Shown: one piece after another, positions 3,973-9,562 of the stretch
Layout: each line of letters starts with the position of its first letter
Position numbering within the stretch: the stretch's first letter is position 1
From: an uncultured Oscillospiraceae bacterium
Lineage (GTDB): Bacteria > Bacillota > Clostridia > Oscillospirales > Oscillospiraceae
DNA: 13,013 bases
Assembly: GCA_944385645.1 (NCBI GenBank)
Contig: CALWYA010000023.1
Coordinates: 1-13,013 of the forward strand
Direction of reading: 5' to 3'
Notes under the pieces: generated by a model
Databases searched by the model: none
Told to the model about the DNA's origin: nothing
The model's input: the letters and a program-made list of their open reading frames with translations, nothing else
Translations under genes and position numbers: made by a program

Positions 3973-6582
3973 TTACTCGTTCAGATCCTGCTTCAGCTCG
4001 GCCAGCAGGTTCAGCGCCTCGATGGGGGAGAGGATGTTCACGTCGGTCATCCGCAGCTTTTTCAGCACGGTCTGGCCCCCCAGGTCCATGAGAGAGACCT
4101 GCTCGCTGTCTCCCGGAGAGGGGGCGGCGGGCTGGAGCCCCTGGCCCTGTTCCAGTTCCTCCAAGATCTCCCGGGCCCGGCGGACCACCCGGTCGGGGAC
4201 GCCGGCCAGCTTGGCCACCTCGATGCCATAGCTGCGGTCGGCCCCGCCCCGGACGATCTTCCGCAGGAAGATCAGGTCGTTCCCCCGCTTCTTGGCGGCG
4301 ATGTTATAGTTCTTCACCCCGGGGATCTGGCCCTCCAGGGCGGTGAGCTCGTGGTAGTGGGTGGCGAACAGGGTCTTGCAGCCCAGCCTCTTCTTGTCGG
4401 CGCAGTGCTCCAGCACCGCCCGGGCGATGGCCATGCCGTCGTAGGTGGAGGTGCCCCGGCCGATCTCGTCCAGAATGAGCAGGGACTTCTTGGTGGCGTG
4501 CTTCAGCATGGCGGCCACCTCGGTCATCTCCACCATGAAGGTGGACTGGCCGGAGGCCAGGTCGTCGCTGGCCCCGATGCGGGTGAAGATCCGGTCCACC
4601 ACCCCGATGCGGGCCGACTGGGCGGGGACGAAGGAGCCCATCTGGGCCAGGAGGACGATCAGGGCCACCTGCCGCATGTAGGTGCTCTTGCCCGCCATGT
4701 TGGGGCCGGTGATGATGGCGCACAGGTCGTCCCCGGCGTCCAGGTGGGCGTCGTTGGGGACGAAGGGGGCGCCGGCCAGCACCTTCTCCACCACCGGGTG
4801 GCGGCCCTCCACGATGGTGATGGCGTCCGAGTCGTCCACCTGGGGCATACAGTAGCCGTTGGCGGCGGCCACCGTGGCCAGGGAGGTGAGCACGTCCACC
4901 TGGGCGGCGGCGGCCGCGGCCGCCTGGATGCGGTCCACCTGGGCGCACACCAGGTCCTTCAGGCGGCAGAACAGCTGATACTCCAGGGCGGTCACCGTCT
5001 CCTGGGCGGAGAGGATGGCGTGCTCCAGCTCCTTCAGCTCCTGGGAGATGTACCGCTCGGCGTTGACGGTGGTCTGCTTGCGCACCCAGTCGGGGGGGAC
5101 CAGGTCGATCTGGGACTTGGCCACCTCGATGTAATAGCCGAAGACCTTGTTGGACTTGACGCGCATGTTCTTGATGCCCGTCTGCTCCCGGGTGCGGGCC
5201 TCCAGGGCGATGACCCGGTCGGAGGCGTGGTTGAGCAGGTCCCGCTGCTCGTCCACCTGGGGGTCGTAGCCGTCCCGGATGAAGCCCCCCTCCCGCACGG
5301 AGAAGGGCAGGTCCCCCTCGTCCTTCAGGGCCCGGTCCAGTTCGTCCCGGAGCTGGGGCAGGTCGTCCAGCTCACCCTGGAGGGTCTGGAGCAGGGCGGA
5401 GGGGCAGTGGTCCAGCAGGGACCGGATGTGGGGCAGCTTCCCCAGGCCGGCGGACAGGGCGGCCAGGTCTCGTCCTCCGGCGGAGCCGTACACCACCCGG
5501 CCGGTGAGCCGCTCCAGGTCGGTGACCTCCCGCAGGGCCAGGGAGAGCTCCTCCCGGGTGATGGCGTCCTCCACCAGGTCGGCCACCGCCTGCTGCCGCC
5601 GGGCGATCCGGGCGGGGGAGAGGAGGGGCCGCTCCAGCCACGCGCGCAGCAGCCGCCCGCCCATGGCGGTCCTGGTCCGGTCCAGCACCCACAGGAGAGA
5701 GCCCTTTTTGTCCTTGGAGCGCATGGTGGCGGTGAGCTCCAGGGTCTGCCGGGCGGTGAGGTCCAGCTCCAGGAACTGGCTGGAGGTGTAGTAGGAGAAG
5801 GCGGCGATGTGGCCCAGGTCGGTCTTCTGGGTGTCGTAGAGATAGGACAGCAGCCCGCCGGCGGCCTGCACCGCGTGCTCCCCCTCGGAGGGGACGCTGT
5901 CCAGCCCGGCCTTGAACTGCCGCCGGGCCAGGGTCCGGGCGAAGTCGGGGGCGAAGCGGCCCTCCACCCCCCGCTCGCAGGGGCAGTCCAGCCGCTCCCG
6001 CAGGAAGTCCACCAGGCCGTCGGCGTTCCAGGCCCCGTCGGACAGCACCGCCTCGGTGGGGTGGAAGCGGCCCAGCTCGTTTTTCAGGTGGCCCAGCCCC
6101 TCCTCTCCGGCGGGCAGGGCGGTGGCGTGGACCTCGCCGGTGGACAGGTCGCAGAAGCACAGGCCGAAGCCGGCGCTGTCGGCGTAGATGCTGGCCAGGA
6201 AGTTGTTCTTCCCCTCCTCCAGCATGGAGGAGGAGATGACCGTCCCCGGGGTGACCACCCGGATGATGTCCCGGTCCACCAGCCCCTTGGCCTGGGCCGG
6301 GTCCTCGGTCTGTTCGCAGATGGCCACCTTGTACCCCTTGGCGATGAGCCGGGCGATGTAGCTGTCGCAGGAGTGGTAGGGCACCCCGCACATGGGCACC
6401 CGCTCCTCCGCGGGCTTGTTCCGGTCCCGGGTGGTGAGGGTCAGGTCCAGCTCCTTGGAGACCAGCTTGGCATCCTCGTTGAACATCTCATAGAAGTCGC
6501 CCAGGCGGAAGAACAGGATGGAGTCCGGGTTCTGGGCCTTGATGTCCAGATATTGCTGCATCATAGGGGTGATCTCGGCCAT
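3973..6582 (-). CDS. mutS: DNA mismatch repair protein MutS
   Basis: 869-aa MutS, normal length, the mismatch-recognising ATPase that recruits MutL. The N-terminal mismatch-binding domain has GDFYEMF with Phe30 and Glu32, the F-x-E wedge that stacks on the mispair. Connector, lever and clamp domains fill the middle (NKVFGYYIEV and ERYISQELKELE are recognisable). The ATPase has Walker A GPNMAGKST at 626-634, then Walker B LLILDEIGRGTSTYDG and the helical YGIEVAKLAGVP near the C-terminal dimer region. QVSLMDL close to the C terminus fits a sliding-clamp binding site. The start at 6582 lies 6 bases after a perfect AAGGAGG (complement of 6589-6595). The upstream open frame encodes only the heptamer repeat and is rejected. 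The heptamer array abuts the ribosome site directly. No promoter is visible immediately upstream, so transcription probably comes from the XRE operon or miaB. Confidence 0.98.
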   Translation of the reverse strand: MAEITPMMQQYLDIKAQNPDSILFFRLGDFYEMFNEDAKLVSKELDLTLTTRDRNKPAEERVPMCGVPYHSCDSYIARLIAKGYKVAICEQTEDPAQAKGLVDRDIIRVVTPGTVISSSMLEEGKNNFLASIYADSAGFGLCFCDLSTGEVHATALPAGEEGLGHLKNELGRFHPTEAVLSDGAWNADGLVDFLRERLDCPCERGVEGRFAPDFARTLARRQFKAGLDSVPSEGEHAVQAAGGLLSYLYDTQKTDLGHIAAFSYYTSSQFLELDLTARQTLELTATMRSKDKKGSLLWVLDRTRTAMGGRLLRAWLERPLLSPARIARRQQAVADLVEDAITREELSLALREVTDLERLTGRVVYGSAGGRDLAALSAGLGKLPHIRSLLDHCPSALLQTLQGELDDLPQLRDELDRALKDEGDLPFSVREGGFIRDGYDPQVDEQRDLLNHASDRVIALEARTREQTGIKNMRVKSNKVFGYYIEVAKSQIDLVPPDWVRKQTTVNAERYISQELKELEHAILSAQETVTALEYQLFCRLKDLVCAQVDRIQAAAAAAAQVDVLTSLATVAAANGYCMPQVDDSDAITIVEGRHPVVEKVLAGAPFVPNDAHLDAGDDLCAIITGPNMAGKSTYMRQVALIVLLAQMGSFVPAQSARIGVVDRIFTRIGASDDLASGQSTFMVEMTEVAAMLKHATKKSLLILDEIGRGTSTYDGMAIARAVLEHCADKKRLGCKTLFATHYHELTALEGQIPGVKNYNIAAKKRGNDLIFLRKIVRGGADRSYGIEVAKLAGVPDRVVRRAREILEELEQGQGLQPAAPSPGDSEQVSLMDLGGQTVLKKLRMTDVNILSPIEALNLLAELKQDLNE

Positions 6583-6595
6583 GGGAAACCTCCTT
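6583..6595 (-). promoter_or_regulatory. mutS ribosome binding site fused to repeat array
   Basis: AAGGAGG (complement of 6589-6595) stands 6 bases before the mutS ATG. The first heptamer of the tandem array begins at 6596, the very next base. In the mutS mRNA the leader therefore reads as repeated CUCUCC/ACUCUUC right up to the Shine-Dalgarno. Changes in repeat number would alter the leader without touching the gene; pairing between CUCC units and GGAG of the site is conceivable. Confidence 0.8.
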
Positions 6596-6700
6596 GGAGA
6601 GTGGAGAGTGAAGAGTGGAGAGTGAAGAGTGGAGAGTGGAGAGTGGAGAGTGAAGAGTGGAGAGTGAAGAGTGGAGAGTGAAGAGTGGAGAGTGGAGAGT
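6596..6700. repeat. Heptanucleotide tandem array, 15 units (GGAGAGT/GAAGAGT)
   Basis: Fifteen 7-bp units run without interruption; each is GGAGAGT or GAAGAGT. In plus-strand order the second base is G,G,A,G,A,G,G,G,A,G,A,G,A,G,G. The array ends in the shared 25-bp block at 6704-6728. It is related to the 1-106 array but mixes G and A at the second base instead of alternating G and T at the last. Because the length is a multiple of 21, it stays open in frame with mutS, which creates a false N-terminal extension. Confidence 0.95.
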
Positions 6701-6703
6701 GGA

Positions 6704-6728
6704 GATAGGAGATATGAGATAGGAGTTT
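6704..6728. repeat. 25-bp block shared with 108-132 (copy 2)
   Basis: Exact copy of the sequence at 108-132, in the same orientation and at the same junction with a heptamer array. It links the two repeat blocks of the window as copies of one arrangement. Confidence 0.9.
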
Positions 6729-6744
6729 TGGGGCCCCGCCGAGG

Positions 6745-6776
6745 TGTGTAGGGGCGCACCTGTGTGTGCGCCCTAC
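6745..6776. repeat. GTAGGGGCG-family hairpin
   Basis: Stem GGGCGCAC (6752-6759) and GTGCGCCC (6766-6773) with the 6-base loop CTGTGT. This is the same plan as 257-278 (GGGCGGAC, loop CTATGT) with one base pair of the stem exchanged on both sides. It is followed by CCCGGCAATCACCTGTAGGGGCC, written here only in outline, which parallels the sequence at 283-306 of the first block. Confidence 0.75.
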
Positions 6777-6799
6777 CCCCGGCAATCACCTGTAGGGGC

Positions 6800-6904
6800 C
6801 GCCGAAGGCCGTGACGGATGAGGGGGCGACCTGCCCCATTTCCGGTCGACGGAATCCCCCAGTCACCGCCTCGCGGCGGTGACAGCCCCCTTTCACAAGG
6901 GGGC
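6800..6904. repeat. Degenerate MITE-like composite element
   Basis: The left half is a truncated inverted unit ending GTGACGGATGAGGGGG (6811-6826). The right half is a direct unit with a 9-bp hairpin GTCACCGCC / GGCGGTGAC (6862-6883) and a second hairpin GCCCCCTT / AAGGGGGC (6885-6904). The plan equals that of 326-467 and 7059-7195, but both stems differ in sequence while keeping perfect pairing. No gene is seen in this part of the 635-bp gap between mutS and the XRE pair. Confidence 0.6.
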
Positions 6905-6984
6905 CCGGGCGGACACACAGGTCCGCCCCTACGAGGGTGGACGGACCAGATACATCGTAGGGGCGGCCCCACGTGGCCGCCCGT
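6905..6984. repeat. Inverted pair of GTAGGGGCG-family hairpins
   Basis: A reverse-oriented copy (stem GGGCGGAC 6907-6914 / GTCCGCCC 6921-6928) and a forward copy (stem GGGCGGCC 6961-6968 / GGCCGCCC 6975-6982, loop CCACGT) face away from one another across about 30 bp. Each has an 8-bp perfect stem and a 6-base loop, like the other members in the window. Confidence 0.7.
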
Positions 6985-7040
6985 CCCTTGGCGCCCCCTT
7001 TGGGGGAGCTGTCACGGCGTAAGCCGTGACTGAGGGGGCG
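6985..7040. repeat. Solo half of the composite element, inverted
   Basis: In reverse complement this reads CCCTCAGTCACGGC, a stem-loop (GTCACGGC 7011-7018 / GCCGTGAC 7023-7030, loop GTAA), then a CCCCC/GGGGG hairpin (6994-6998 / 7002-7006). This is the unit plan of the composite elements but without its partner half. The next composite begins at 7059, suggesting nested or successive insertions. Confidence 0.6.
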
Positions 7041-7058
7041 CTCCGTCGCAGAGCCCCT

Positions 7059-7195
7059 GCCTTCCCCCGCAGGGGGGAAGGTGGCATTTGCGAAGCAAAT
7101 GACGGATGAGGGGGCGGACGAGAGAGGTATCACCCCCGTGGGTACCCTCATCAGTCAGCCTGTCGGCTGACAGCTTCCCCCTTCCAGGGGGAAGC
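7059..7195. repeat. MITE-like composite hairpin element, copy 2
   Basis: Near copy of 326-467 with the same four hairpins: CCTTCCCCC / GGGGGGAAGG at 7060-7081, CATTTGC / GCAAATG at 7085-7101, GTCAGCC / GGCTGAC at about 7154-7171, and GCTTCCCCCT / AGGGGGAAGC at 7173-7195. Differences from copy 1 fall mainly in loops and in the central spacer, as expected if the stems are what is conserved. Five T follow the last stem, but no plus-strand gene precedes it, so a terminator role is not supported. Confidence 0.75.
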
Positions 7196-7217
7196 CTTTT
7201 TGCCCCCGCCGGCCAAA

Positions 7218-7442
7218 TCATCCGCCTCCGGCCGGCGGCGGGACCTCCCGCCCCACCAGCTCGTCCAGCGGTATCCGGTAGAAGTCCGCCAGACGGATCA
7301 GGATGGACAGCTGCGGTTCCCGCTCGCCACGTTCATAATATTGATAAGTGCGAAGCGCAATACCGATTTCATTTGCGACTGCTGTCTGGGACAGTCCCCG
7401 GGCCTTGCGCAGGGCGACAAGACGCTTAGATAATGCAGACAT
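7218..7442 (-). CDS. XRE-family helix-turn-helix regulator, second of a tandem pair
   Basis: 74-aa single-domain DNA-binding protein. The HTH covers about residues 4-60: RLVALRKARGLSQTAVANEIG, then the recognition-helix region RTYQYYERGEREPQLSIL, then IRLADFYRIPLDELVGRE. It is a paralogue of the gene just upstream (7461-7688); REPQLS-L-IRLADFY and L-D-LVGR are shared. I place the start at 7442 because AAGGG is then 9 bases away and the N terminus (MSALS) matches the sister protein (MSAFS); an ATG two codons upstream is only 3 bases from AAGGG. The 18-bp gap to the upstream gene means co-transcription. The C terminus is a short proline/glycine tail. No effector domain is present. It may form heterodimers with its sister (inference). 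Confidence 0.88.
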   Translation of the reverse strand: MSALSKRLVALRKARGLSQTAVANEIGIALRTYQYYERGEREPQLSILIRLADFYRIPLDELVGREVPPPAGGG

Positions 7443-7460
7443 TGGCATACACCCTTGAAT

Positions 7461-7688
7461 TTAGTCAGCGGACGGTTTCAAAACAGGGAAAGATCTCCCC
7501 ACTAAATCATCCAGCGACACTTGGTAAAAGTCCGCCAGACGGATCAGGGTGGACAGCTGCGGCTCCCGCTCGCCGTATTCATACCGCTGGTAGGCCCGGA
7601 CGACCACGCCGCAGGCGTCGGCGGCCTCTTTCTGGGACAGGCTGCGCTGCTCCCGGAGCTGGATCAGGTGGTCAGAAAAAGCGGACAT
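7461..7688 (-). CDS. XRE-family helix-turn-helix regulator, first of a tandem pair
   Basis: 75-aa single-domain DNA-binding protein with HTH about residues 4-60: LIQLREQRSLSQKEAADACG, VVVRAYQRYEYGEREPQLS and LIRLADFYQVSLDDLVGRS. The start at 7688 has an AGAGG site about 8 bases before the ATG. It is the promoter-proximal gene of a two-gene XRE operon and divergent from the small gene at 7780, with a perfect palindrome between them. It is much closer to its tandem partner than to the XRE protein at 531-761, so this module has undergone a local duplication. Autorepression through the 7709-7749 palindrome is inferred from layout. Confidence 0.9.
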   Translation of the reverse strand: MSAFSDHLIQLREQRSLSQKEAADACGVVVRAYQRYEYGEREPQLSTLIRLADFYQVSLDDLVGRSFPVLKPSAD

Positions 7689-7700
7689 AATACATACCTC

Positions 7701-7729
7701 TTGACAACGACCAAATGAGCATATATAAT
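7701..7729 (+). promoter_or_regulatory. Consensus sigma-A promoter of the small gene at 7780
   Basis: TTGACA at 7701-7706 and TATAAT at 7724-7729 with a 17-bp spacer, again a perfect consensus. The 13 bases ATACCTCTTGACA (7694-7706) are identical to 765-777 of module 1. They join the XRE ribosome site (minus strand) directly to the -35. Such a strong promoter makes sense only if a repressor normally holds it off. Confidence 0.85.
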
Positions 7730-7749
7730 TTAAATATGCTCATTTGGTC
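7709..7749. promoter_or_regulatory. Perfect 16-bp inverted-repeat operator (module 2)
   Basis: GACCAAATGAGCATAT (7709-7724) and ATATGCTCATTTGGTC (7734-7749) are exact reverse complements with a 9-bp spacer. The left arm lies in the -35/-10 spacer and the right arm just past the -10. The sequence is unrelated to the module 1 palindrome, but arm length and promoter position are the same. Arm centres are 25 bp apart here and 37 bp in module 1, about one helical turn different. Confidence 0.78.
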
Positions 7750-7751
7750 AT
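7722..7751 (-). promoter_or_regulatory. Weak promoter of the XRE pair, overlapping the plus promoter
   Basis: On the minus strand ATGACC (complement of 7746-7751) and TATATA (complement of 7722-7727) are separated by 18 bp, each matching the consensus at 4 of 6 positions. The placement mirrors the better-conserved minus promoter of module 1. It is the only candidate promoter I see that could also feed mutS downstream. Confidence 0.4.
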
Positions 7752-7779
7752 ACTATTTTAAAACAAGGAGGAATAAATA

Positions 7780-8076
7780 ATGACCCCACTACAAGATGTC
7801 ATCTACACCTACGCCCAAGAGAACCTCCTGCGCCGCCTGCTGCGGGAGGATAACGCCGCCCTGCATCGGTCGGAGCGGGAGGCGGAGGAGCTGATCGGAC
7901 AGCTCAAGGCTTTGGGCGGGGAGCCGGAGCGGCTGGTGAAGAAGCTGCGCTTTGCCAGCGACACCGCCGCCTCCCTGCGGGAGCAGGGCTGCTTCCTGGC
8001 CGGACTGGCGGCGGGGATGGAGCTGGGGAGCTTCAGCGCAGCCGCCCGAACAGGGACCACTTGTTGGCGCCGGTGA
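7780..8076 (+). CDS. Small protein of unknown function (module 2)
   Basis: 98-aa protein, highly charged and probably helical: TYAQENLLRRLLRED, then REAEELIGQLKALGG, then LREQGCFLAGLAAGMELG. Only the C-terminal aromatic-x-AG-x-x-x-G pattern recalls the small protein of module 1 (YFRAGFRLGARL); a shared family is possible but not certain. There is no membrane segment, signal peptide or catalytic motif. The start at 7780 has a perfect AGGAGG 8 bases upstream and a perfect promoter/operator. The last 14 codons overlap the 3' end of miaB on the opposite strand by 44 bp. The tail after MELG looks like read-through into miaB complement (SFSAAARTGTTCWRR), so the original stop may have been lost when the module joined miaB. 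It pairs with the divergent XRE genes. Confidence 0.7.
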   Translation: MTPLQDVIYTYAQENLLRRLLREDNAALHRSEREAEELIGQLKALGGEPERLVKKLRFASDTAASLREQGCFLAGLAAGMELGSFSAAARTGTTCWRR

Positions 8077-9445
8077 TCTCCACCTGGGCAAAGGTGCCCA
8101 CGGCGGAAGCTGGCCCGGCCGCCCGGACCAGGCGGTTGCCCGGAGTGCGGCCGGTGAGGGGATAGTCCGGGTCGCCGCTCTCCCCGTCCATGAGGCAGCG
8201 CACCGTCTTGCCGATGTAGGCCCGGTGCTTCTCCTCGGAGATCTGGTCCTGGAGGGCCACCAGGCGGTTGAAGTTCCGGAGCTTCTCCTCCCGGGGCATG
8301 GGGTCGTCCATGTCCGCCGCCGGGGTGCCCGGCCGGGGGGAGAAGATGAAGGTGAACAGGGCGTCGAAACGGACGGCCTCCAGCACCTTCAGGGTGTCCT
8401 CGAACTCCGCCGTGGTCTCCCCGGGGAAGCCCACGATCACGTCGGAGGTGAGGACGATGTCGGGGATCAGGGCCTTCAGGGCCCGGATCTTGTCCAGGTA
8501 CTCCGCGATGGTGTGGCGGCGGTTCATCACCTTCAGTACCCGGTCGTTCCCCGCCTGGAAGGGCAGGTGGAGGACCGGGGCCACCTTTTCGCACCGGGCC
8601 ATGGTCTCGAACAGCTTCTGGGTGGCGTCCTTGGGGTGGGAGGTCATGAAGCGGATGAGGAAGTCCCCGGGGATGGCGTTCACCCGCTCCAGCAGATCGG
8701 CGAAGTCCATGGGCTCGGCCAGATCCTTGCCGTAGGAGTTCACGTTCTGGCCCAGCAGGGTGATGTCCTTATAGCCGTCCCGGACCAGCTCCTCCACCTC
8801 CCGGAGGATGTCCTCCGGCTTCCGGGAGCGCTCCCGGCCCCGGACGTAGGGGACGATGCAGTAGGAGCAGAAGTTGTTGCACCCGTACATGATGGACACC
8901 CAGGCCTTCACCTGGTCCTGGCGGACCACCGGGATGCCCTCGGCGATGGAGCCGGCCTCGTCGGCGGTCTGGAAGATGCGGCCCCGGTGGGAGAGCAGGG
9001 TGTGGAGCATCTCGGGGAACTTCCACAGGGTGTGGGGGCCGAACACCAGGTCCACGTGGCGGTAGGACTGGCGGATCTTCTCGGCGATCCGGGGCTCCTG
9101 GGCCATACAGCCGCACAGACAGATGAGCTGGTCCGGGTGGCGGCGCTTGGTGTGGACCAGGGCCCCCAGATTGCCCAGCACCCGCTGCTCGGCGTGCTCC
9201 CGGATGGCGCAGGTGTTGATGACGATGACCCGGGCCTCCTCCTCGTCCTGGGTGAAGCCGTAGCCCATCCGGGCCAGATAGCCCCGGATGCGCTCGGAGT
9301 CGGCCTCGTTCTGCTGGCACCCGTAGGTGTCCACAAAAGCCAGGGGGGGCTGGGGGAGCCGGGCATTCAACTGGGCCACCGCCTGGCAGTGGTCCAGCTG
9401 GATCTGAATGTCCTGGGGAGAGATGACGGTGGTAGCGCGTTCCAT
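8033..9445 (-). CDS. miaB: tRNA-2-methylthio-N6-dimethylallyladenosine synthase MiaB
   Basis: 470-aa radical-SAM methylthiotransferase that adds the 2-methylthio group to i6A37 of tRNAs reading UNN codons. The N-terminal domain has the three auxiliary-cluster cysteines Cys43 (TYGCQQNEADSE), Cys79 (INTCAIRE) and Cys113 (CGCMAQEP). The radical-SAM CxxxCxxC is Cys189, Cys193 and Cys196 in YGCNNFCSYC, followed by VPYVRGRERSR, the form typical of MiaB. A C-terminal TRAM domain covers about 405-470. The start at 9445 is preceded by GGAGGT; longer upstream frames have no conserved sequence. It is divergent from spoIIP and has its own sigma-A-like promoter at 9515-9543. The 3' end overlaps the convergent small gene by 44 bp. 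Normally mutS would be expected close downstream; here about 1.45 kb of inserted DNA intervenes. Confidence 0.96.
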   Translation of the reverse strand: MERATTVISPQDIQIQLDHCQAVAQLNARLPQPPLAFVDTYGCQQNEADSERIRGYLARMGYGFTQDEEEARVIVINTCAIREHAEQRVLGNLGALVHTKRRHPDQLICLCGCMAQEPRIAEKIRQSYRHVDLVFGPHTLWKFPEMLHTLLSHRGRIFQTADEAGSIAEGIPVVRQDQVKAWVSIMYGCNNFCSYCIVPYVRGRERSRKPEDILREVEELVRDGYKDITLLGQNVNSYGKDLAEPMDFADLLERVNAIPGDFLIRFMTSHPKDATQKLFETMARCEKVAPVLHLPFQAGNDRVLKVMNRRHTIAEYLDKIRALKALIPDIVLTSDVIVGFPGETTAEFEDTLKVLEAVRFDALFTFIFSPRPGTPAADMDDPMPREEKLRNFNRLVALQDQISEEKHRAYIGKTVRCLMDGESGDPDYPLTGRTPGNRLVRAAGPASAVGTFAQVEITGANKWSLFGRLR

Positions 9446-9514
9446 GTGTGACCTCCATGCCGCGTCGCCCCGCTGAGGATCTCCGCCGGGACAAAACGCC
9501 AGTTTCAACTGCTT

Positions 9515-9543
9515 ATTATACTCGATTTTCCGGGAAAAAACAA
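9515..9543 (-). promoter_or_regulatory. Promoter of miaB
   Basis: On the minus strand TTGTTT (complement of 9538-9543) is followed after 17 bp by a perfect TATAAT (complement of 9515-9520). A start near 9508 would give a leader of about 60 bases before the miaB ATG. The -35 matches at only three positions; the -10 is consensus. Confidence 0.55.
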
Positions 9544-9562
9544 GGCCCGGACCCCGCCCCCG

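Noticed and set aside
4351..6681. 776-codon open frame on the plus strand opposite mutS
   Set aside because: The composition is Gly/Val/Gln/His-rich without any motif and it ends in the heptamer array; MutS on the other strand is complete and conserved.
6583..6972. N-terminal extension of MutS by about 130 residues through the repeats
   Set aside because: The extra sequence encodes LSTLHSP-type repeats from the heptamer array. A perfect AAGGAGG and the conserved MutS N terminus fix the start at 6582.
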